Shown one piece after another: positions 1-5,536 of a DNA stretch of 5,536 nt (positions are counted from its first letter, which is position 1; each line of letters starts with the position of its first letter). The translations under genes and the position numbers were made by a program. The DNA comes from Thioalkalivibrio sp. (GTDB lineage Bacteria > Pseudomonadota > Gammaproteobacteria > SpSt-1174): NCBI GenBank assembly GCA_011046015.1, contig DSBO01000172.1:1-5536 (forward strand), in the 5' to 3' direction. Below the pieces are notes generated by a model. The model did not search any database. It saw only the letters and a program-made list of their open reading frames with translations, and was not told the DNA's origin.

Positions 1-448
1 GGGCGGGGATGGGCGTGCCCCAGGCCTCGGGCGGGTCGCCGGCGGTGATGCGCGCGGCCACCGGCCCGAACAGGTCGCGGCCGTGGAAGCTTGCCGAGAG
101 GCGTGCCGGCCGCCAGCTGATCTGCCACCAGGCGGTCGCATCCGCCCGGGCGGCCACCACCTCCAGCAGGCCGTTGTCCGGCCCCACGAACCAGAGCCCG
201 TCGGCCCGCAGTGCCAGCGGCCGCCGTGCCGTGCCCACCCCCGGGTCGACCACGCAGACGAACACGTCTCCCGACCGGGATTCCCCCGCACAGGCCGCCA
301 GCAGGTGCGCCGCCGCCCGCGGCCGAAACATCGGGGCGTCGTGCAGCAGGTCGATGACGGTCGTCCCCGGCGCCGCACGCAGGATCGCGGCATGGAGCTG
401 GCCGACGTAGGGGCCCTGCAGGCCGAAATCGGTGAAGAGGTGGAGCAT
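1..448 (-). CDS. SAM hydroxide adenosyltransferase (DUF62 family), N-terminal part, cut by window edge
   Basis: Enzymes of this family cleave S-adenosylmethionine with a water-derived hydroxide, giving adenosine and L-methionine; they are cytoplasmic and related to the SAM-dependent chlorinases and fluorinases. Reading the minus strand from the ATG at 448-446 gives 149 residues with no stop before the edge. The start MLHLFTDFG is the usual family N-terminus. It is followed by GPYVGQ (12-17), VVDPGVGTARRP (66-77), FVGPDNGLL (87-95) and FHGRDLFGPVAA (121-132). The family's Asp-Arg-His catalytic set appears as D68, R75 and H122. The roughly 20-residue loop that marks fluorinases is absent between VVDPGVG and FVGPDNG, which favours the hydrolase activity over halogenation. 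The C-terminal domain lies outside the window. It follows uvrA on the same strand after a 118-base gap. No good Shine-Dalgarno precedes the ATG (only GGAC about 10 bases upstream), so translation may be weak or depend on upstream transcripts. Family assignment is firm; the biological role is not known from context. Confidence 0.9.
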   Translation of the reverse strand, partial: MLHLFTDFGLQGPYVGQLHAAILRAAPGTTVIDLLHDAPMFRPRAAAHLLAACAGESRSGDVFVCVVDPGVGTARRPLALRADGLWFVGPDNGLLEVVAARADATAWWQISWRPARLSASFHGRDLFGPVAARITAGDPPEAWGTPIPA

Positions 449-479
449 GGATCGAGGTCCGTTGGTTGGGGCTTTTTTC

Positions 480-495
480 CACAGAGGTCACAGAG
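480..495. repeat. Tandem CACAGAG / CTCTGTG pair
   Basis: CACAGAG occurs at 480-486 and again at 489-495, a 9-base period. On the minus strand this reads CTCTGTGACCTCTGTGG and is followed by AAAAAA. Similar CTCTGTGnCCTCTGTGG phrases are, as I recall, scattered in intergenic DNA of many bacteria, so this may be one copy of a dispersed element; only the tandem pair itself is seen here. Confidence 0.55.
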
Positions 496-523
496 CTTAG
501 CCGCTGTGCAGCAGCCGTGTCCT

Positions 524-555
524 GACGGGAGGCGTTAGGCGTTCGGACGGGAGGC
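524..555. repeat. Direct repeat GACGGGAGGC, 22-base period
   Basis: GACGGGAGGC is found at 524-533 and exactly again at 546-555. The DNA between them also contains GGCGTT twice (531-536 and 538-543). The block looks like a small degenerate tandem array just downstream of the uvrA stop codon. It lies outside any recognised gene. Confidence 0.7.
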
Positions 556-566
556 CCCTTAGCCCT

Positions 567-3416
<2,850 letters not shown>

Positions 3417-3438
3417 GGGCTTACCGAATTCAGGGGCT

Positions 3439-3467
3439 CGTATACAGGAGCGCGTTGTACCAATGAA
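3439..3467 (-). promoter_or_regulatory. Candidate uvrA promoter with overlapping LexA half-site
   Basis: On the minus strand TTCATT (3467-3462) and TATACG (3444-3439) are spaced by 17 bases. They match the sigma-70 -35 and -10 consensus at about 3 and 4 of 6 positions. Transcription from here would start roughly 15 bases before the uvrA ATG. The -10 overlaps CTGTATAC (3447-3440), which equals one arm of the gammaproteobacterial LexA box, but the expected second arm (ACAG eight bases after CTGT) reads CCCT and does not match. This is a weak prediction. Confidence 0.25.
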
Positions 3468-3538
3468 ATCCCCCGGTCCGGGAGAGGCTGGCGAAACAGC
3501 CCAGTGTACACAAAAGCGACGGGATTGATCAGCGCCGC

Positions 3539-3590
3539 CTGGATTCCCGTACCGGATCAAGTCCGGCACAGGCTCTCCGCGGGAATGACG
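3539..3590. repeat. Nested inverted repeat, intergenic ATTCCCG...CGGGAAT type
   Basis: The outer arms ATTCCCG (3543-3549) and CGGGAAT (3580-3586) pair perfectly over 7 bases. Inside is a second perfect stem, CCGGA (3552-3556) with TCCGG (3562-3566), around the loop TCAAG. Read on the minus strand the element begins GTCATTCCCGCG and ends CGGGAATCCAG, a form I recall as common in intergenic DNA across proteobacteria, where such copies are dispersed. It has no coding capacity and no T-run, and it lies between divergent promoters, so it is unlikely to be a terminator. The element boundaries are approximate. Confidence 0.75.
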
Positions 3591-3651
3591 GGTGGGGCCC
3601 CGCCTTGTGGGTGAAAAACCAGGCCCGGATACCATGCGGCGAGGGGAAACT

Positions 3652-3660
3652 TGTTAAGAT
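3652..3660 (+). promoter_or_regulatory. Candidate extended -10 promoter for the MFS gene
   Basis: TGTTAAGAT fits the extended -10 pattern TGnTAnnAT. It lies about 39 bases before the start codon, giving a predicted leader of roughly 30 bases that keeps the Shine-Dalgarno. No convincing -35 hexamer is present 16-18 bases upstream, which is compatible with an extended -10 promoter but leaves the call weak. Confidence 0.35.
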
Positions 3661-3687
3661 ACGCCTCCCGCCACCTCCCAAGGTAGA

Positions 3688-3692
3688 AAGGA
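3688..3692 (+). promoter_or_regulatory. Shine-Dalgarno that selects the TTG start of the MFS gene
   Basis: AAGGA ends 6 bases before the TTG at 3699, a normal spacing. The first in-frame ATG, at 3723, has CTATTCCGACCAG before it and no Shine-Dalgarno. This site therefore supports initiation at TTG. Confidence 0.7.
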
Positions 3693-3698
3693 AAGGCT

Positions 3699-5078
3699 TT
3701 GAAGTCCGGCTATTCCGACCAGATGACCCCGCGCGAGAGGCGCGCCGCGTTCTCGCTGGGCAGTGTGTATGCCGTGCGCATGCTTGGCCTGTTCATGATC
3801 CTGCCGGTGTTCGCGCTCTACGCCGAGGACCTGGCCGGCGTCACGCCCTTCCTGGTGGGCATGGCGCTCGGCATCTACGGCTTCACCCAGGCAGCCTTCC
3901 AGCTGCCGCTGGGCATGCTCTCCGACCGCCTGGGCCGCAAGCCGGTGATCATCGGCGGGCTGATCGTGTTCGCCCTGGGCAGCGTGCTCGCCGCCACCGC
4001 CGACTCCATCCACGGCGTCATCCTCGGCCGCGCCCTGCAGGGCGCCGGGGCCGTGGCCGCTGCCCTCATGGCCCTGGCCGCCGATCTCACCCGCGAGGAG
4101 CACCGTGCCAAGGCCATGGCGGTGATCGGCATGAGCATCGGGGTGGCCTTCGCCGTCGCCATGGTCGGCGGCCCGGTGCTGGACCGCTGGATCGGCGTGT
4201 CCGGCATCTTCTGGACCACCGCCGCGCTCGCCGTCATCGCCATCGGCATCATCGCCTTCGTCGTGCCGCGCCCGGCCGCCATCCGCTTTCACCGCGACGC
4301 CCAGACCGAACCCGCCAGTCTGGCCAGCGTGCTGCGCGACGGCCAGCTGCTGCGCCTGGACCTGGGCATCTTCGTCCTGCACATGAGCATGATGGCCAAC
4401 TTCATCGTCATCCCGCCGCTGCTGCAGAACGAGGCCGGCCTGCCCAGCGCCCAGCACTGGCAGCTCTACCTGCCGGTGCTGGTCAGCGCCTTCCTCGCCA
4501 TGATCCCGTTCATCATCGTCGCCGAGAAGCACCGGCGCATGAAGCCCGTGTTCCTCGGCGCCATCGCCCTGCTGGGCGTGGCCCAGCTCGCCTACCTGCT
4601 GGCCGACGGCCTGGCCGGGCTCACGGTGGCCCTGTTCCTCTACTTCTGGGCCTTCATCGTGCTCGAGGCCTCGCTGCCCTCGCTGGTCGCCAAGTTCGCC
4701 CCGCCGGACCGCAAGGGCACCGCCATGGGTGTGTACTCCACCGCCCAGTTTCTCGGCATCTTCGTCGGCGGGGCCGTGGGCGGGGCCCTGGCTGGTCGCT
4801 TCGGCGCCGACGGCGTGTTCTGGTTCACCAGCCTGGCCGTGGTCGCCTGGCTGCTGCTCGCCGTCACCATGCGTCACCCCAGGTACCTGTCCAGCTACCT
4901 GCTCAACGTCGGCCCCATGCCCTCCGAGCAGGCCCGCGACCTCGTGCGCCGGCTCACCGCCGTGCAGGGCGTGGCCGAGGCCATCATCGCCCACGACGAA
5001 GGCGTGGCCTACCTCAAGGTCGAGCGTCACGCCCTGGACGAGAAACGACTGCGTGAATTCTCCGTAAGCCCTGCGTAG
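3699..5078 (+). CDS. yajR: YajR-like MFS transporter with C-terminal YAM-type domain
   Basis: This is an inner-membrane major facilitator protein of about 12 helices, 459 residues long (E. coli YajR 454). YajR is a proton-driven transporter whose substrate is not settled. The start region QMTPRERRA resembles YajR's KMTPGERRA. The loop 2-3 motif A reads GMLSDRLGRK (72-81), followed by LGRALQGAGA (109-118). Helix 5 carries the antiporter-type motif ending MVGGPV (155-160). GTAMGVYSTAQFLGIFVGG (340-358) is the second-half signature. After the last helix (about 374-390), residues 396-456 form a soluble tail with VQGVAEAI and EGVAYLKVE. This matches the ferredoxin-like YAM domain of YajR. The start is TTG with a good Shine-Dalgarno; ATG at 3723 would remove eight residues. 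The gene lies between uvrA (divergent) and ssb (same strand, 45 bases downstream), an order known in Pseudomonas. The family is confident, the symbol is by similarity, and the substrate is unknown. Confidence 0.9.
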   Translation: MKSGYSDQMTPRERRAAFSLGSVYAVRMLGLFMILPVFALYAEDLAGVTPFLVGMALGIYGFTQAAFQLPLGMLSDRLGRKPVIIGGLIVFALGSVLAATADSIHGVILGRALQGAGAVAAALMALAADLTREEHRAKAMAVIGMSIGVAFAVAMVGGPVLDRWIGVSGIFWTTAALAVIAIGIIAFVVPRPAAIRFHRDAQTEPASLASVLRDGQLLRLDLGIFVLHMSMMANFIVIPPLLQNEAGLPSAQHWQLYLPVLVSAFLAMIPFIIVAEKHRRMKPVFLGAIALLGVAQLAYLLADGLAGLTVALFLYFWAFIVLEASLPSLVAKFAPPDRKGTAMGVYSTAQFLGIFVGGAVGGALAGRFGADGVFWFTSLAVVAWLLLAVTMRHPRYLSSYLLNVGPMPSEQARDLVRRLTAVQGVAEAIIAHDEGVAYLKVERHALDEKRLREFSVSPA

Positions 5079-5081
5079 AAT
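5053..5081 (+). promoter_or_regulatory. Candidate ssb promoter overlapping the MFS stop codon
   Basis: TAGAAT (5076-5081) matches the -10 consensus at 5 of 6 positions and contains the TAG stop of the transporter gene. A poor -35 (GTGAAT, 5053-5058, 3 of 6) lies 17 bases upstream. Transcription would start near 5088, leaving a leader of about 36 bases before the ssb ATG. An ssb-specific promoter is expected because SSB is abundant, but the match is modest and cotranscription with the transporter is also possible. Confidence 0.3.
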
Positions 5082-5123
5082 TGACCGATCAGCATCAACG
5101 CATCTCAAGAAGAGGGGAGACAC

Positions 5124-5536
5124 ATGGCACGCGGAGTAAACAAGGTCATCCTGGTCGGCAACCTGGGCAACGACCCCGAAGTGAAGTACATGCCCAGCGG
5201 CGGCGCCGTCACCAACGTCTCCCTGGCCACCACCGACCAGTGGAAGGACAAGAACACCGGCGAACGCCAGGAACGCACCGAGTGGCACCGCGTGGTCTTC
5301 TTCAACCGCCTGGCCGAGATCGCCGGCGAATACCTGCGCAAGGGCTCCCAGGTCTACGTCGAAGGCAGCCTGCGCACCCGCAAGTGGCAGGGCCAGGACG
5401 GCCAGGACCGCTACACCACCGAGATCGTCGCCAGCGAGATGCAGATGCTCGGCGGCGGTGCCGGCGGCGGCCGCGGCGGCGACGCCCCCTACGAGTCCGC
5501 CCCCCAGCAGAGCCGCGGCGGCCAGCAGTCCTCACC
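5124..5536 (+). CDS. ssb: Single-stranded DNA-binding protein SSB, cut by window edge
   Basis: SSB coats single-stranded DNA as a tetramer during replication, recombination and repair and recruits partners through its C-terminal tip. The first 137 residues are in the window. They begin MARGVNKVILVGNLGNDPEV and form the OB fold (about 1-112). The residues that stack on DNA in E. coli SSB are present as W40, W54, F60 and W88, and the tetramer-interface H55 is in EWHRVVFF. The conserved YLRKGSQVYVEG (70-81) and RTRKW (84-88) are intact. From about residue 110 a glycine-, arginine- and glutamine-rich linker starts (GGGAGGGRGG). The acidic tip, normally ending DDDIPF, lies beyond the edge. The ATG at 5124 has a strong purine-rich Shine-Dalgarno (GAGGGGAG, 5112-5119). 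The gene follows the transporter by 45 bases on the same strand. Confidence 0.97.
   Translation, partial: MARGVNKVILVGNLGNDPEVKYMPSGGAVTNVSLATTDQWKDKNTGERQERTEWHRVVFFNRLAEIAGEYLRKGSQVYVEGSLRTRKWQGQDGQDRYTTEIVASEMQMLGGGAGGGRGGDAPYESAPQQSRGGQQSS

Larger units (their letters stand above)
449..566. other. Spacer between uvrA and the DUF62 gene
   Basis: These 118 bases separate two minus-strand genes. Read on the minus strand, they hold two copies of a GC-rich 10-mer, a short imperfect hairpin (GCTGC / GCGGC around a 6-base loop, 515-500), a tandem CTCTGTG pair and an A6 tract about 25 bases before the DUF62 ATG. The hairpin is not followed by a T-run on the minus strand, so I see no intrinsic terminator for uvrA here. 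Readthrough into the DUF62 gene is possible. No open frame with family resemblance was seen. Confidence 0.6.
3417..3698. other. Divergent intergenic region between uvrA and the MFS gene
   Basis: These 282 bases carry the control sequences for both directions. On the uvrA side (3417-3530) the DNA is less GC-rich and holds a LexA-like half-site, a short GGCTG / CAGCC hairpin with a 6-base loop (3486-3501), a CCCGG-T-CCGGG dyad (3472-3482) and the palindrome GTGTACAC (3504-3511). A nested inverted repeat sits at about 3539-3590. On the transporter side is an extended -10-like sequence near 3652-3660 and a Shine-Dalgarno at 3688-3692. No small gene with a credible start and composition was seen. 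Confidence 0.7.

Noticed and set aside
467..480. GGGGC followed by T6 on the plus strand as a terminator
   Set aside because: No upstream arm pairs with the GGGGC, and no plus-strand gene ends here.
500..515. Possible uvrA intrinsic terminator
   Set aside because: The hairpin has only a 5-base stem with one wobble pair and no following T-run on the minus strand.
9..538. Two plus-strand open frames opposite the DUF62 gene
   Set aside because: They are antisense to a gene with clear conserved catalytic motifs, and have compositions typical of high-GC shadow frames.
3417..3635. A 73-residue N-terminal extension of UvrA
   Set aside because: The frame is open, but the added residues match no UvrA, run through the intergenic inverted repeat, and the family start MDFIRIRGARTHNLKN begins at 3416.
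5081..5108. TTGACC as a -35 for ssb
   Set aside because: The hexamer is good (5 of 6), but no -10 is found at 16-18 bases, and the start site would fall into the Shine-Dalgarno.
3654..5288. A 544-residue minus-strand frame opposite the transporter and ssb
   Set aside because: It is antisense to two well-supported genes, rich in H, G, D, E and Q, with no domain.

Overview
The window is a high-GC stretch of chromosome from what is probably a gammaproteobacterium. UvrA and SSB both resemble the Escherichia coli proteins very closely, down to the numbering of the zinc cysteines and of the SSB tryptophans. The order uvrA, divergent MFS transporter, ssb is one I recall from Pseudomonas and related gammaproteobacteria. 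The strong G/C bias at third codon positions would suit a purple-sulfur or Ectothiorhodospira-type lineage or a pseudomonad-like one, but the genus cannot be fixed from this sequence.

Layout from left to right. (1) Positions 1-448, minus strand: the N-terminal 149 residues of a SAM hydroxide adenosyltransferase (DUF62 family), cut by the left edge. (2) 449-566: a spacer with short direct repeats and no convincing terminator. (3) 567-3416, minus strand: complete uvrA, the damage-recognition ATPase of nucleotide excision repair. (4) 3417-3698: a divergent intergenic region with a nested inverted repeat of a common proteobacterial intergenic type and weak promoter-like sequences. (5) 3699-5078, plus strand: a YajR-like MFS transporter with a C-terminal YAM-type domain, read from a TTG start. 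(6) 5124-5536, plus strand: ssb, cut by the right edge before its acidic C-terminal tip.

UvrA and SSB both serve DNA repair and replication. In E. coli they are divergent neighbours that share a LexA-controlled intergenic region. Here a transporter gene lies between them, and I found no full LexA box in front of uvrA or ssb, only one half-site. The transporter and the SAM hydrolase have no evident functional link to repair; their position looks like conserved or incidental neighbourhood.

I see no phage genes, transposase, CRISPR array, RNA gene or evident new system. This is mostly an ordinary housekeeping region, and the points of interest are small: intergenic repeats, a UvrA tail that may come from repeat-like DNA, start-codon choices, and the apparent lack of a canonical SOS box.
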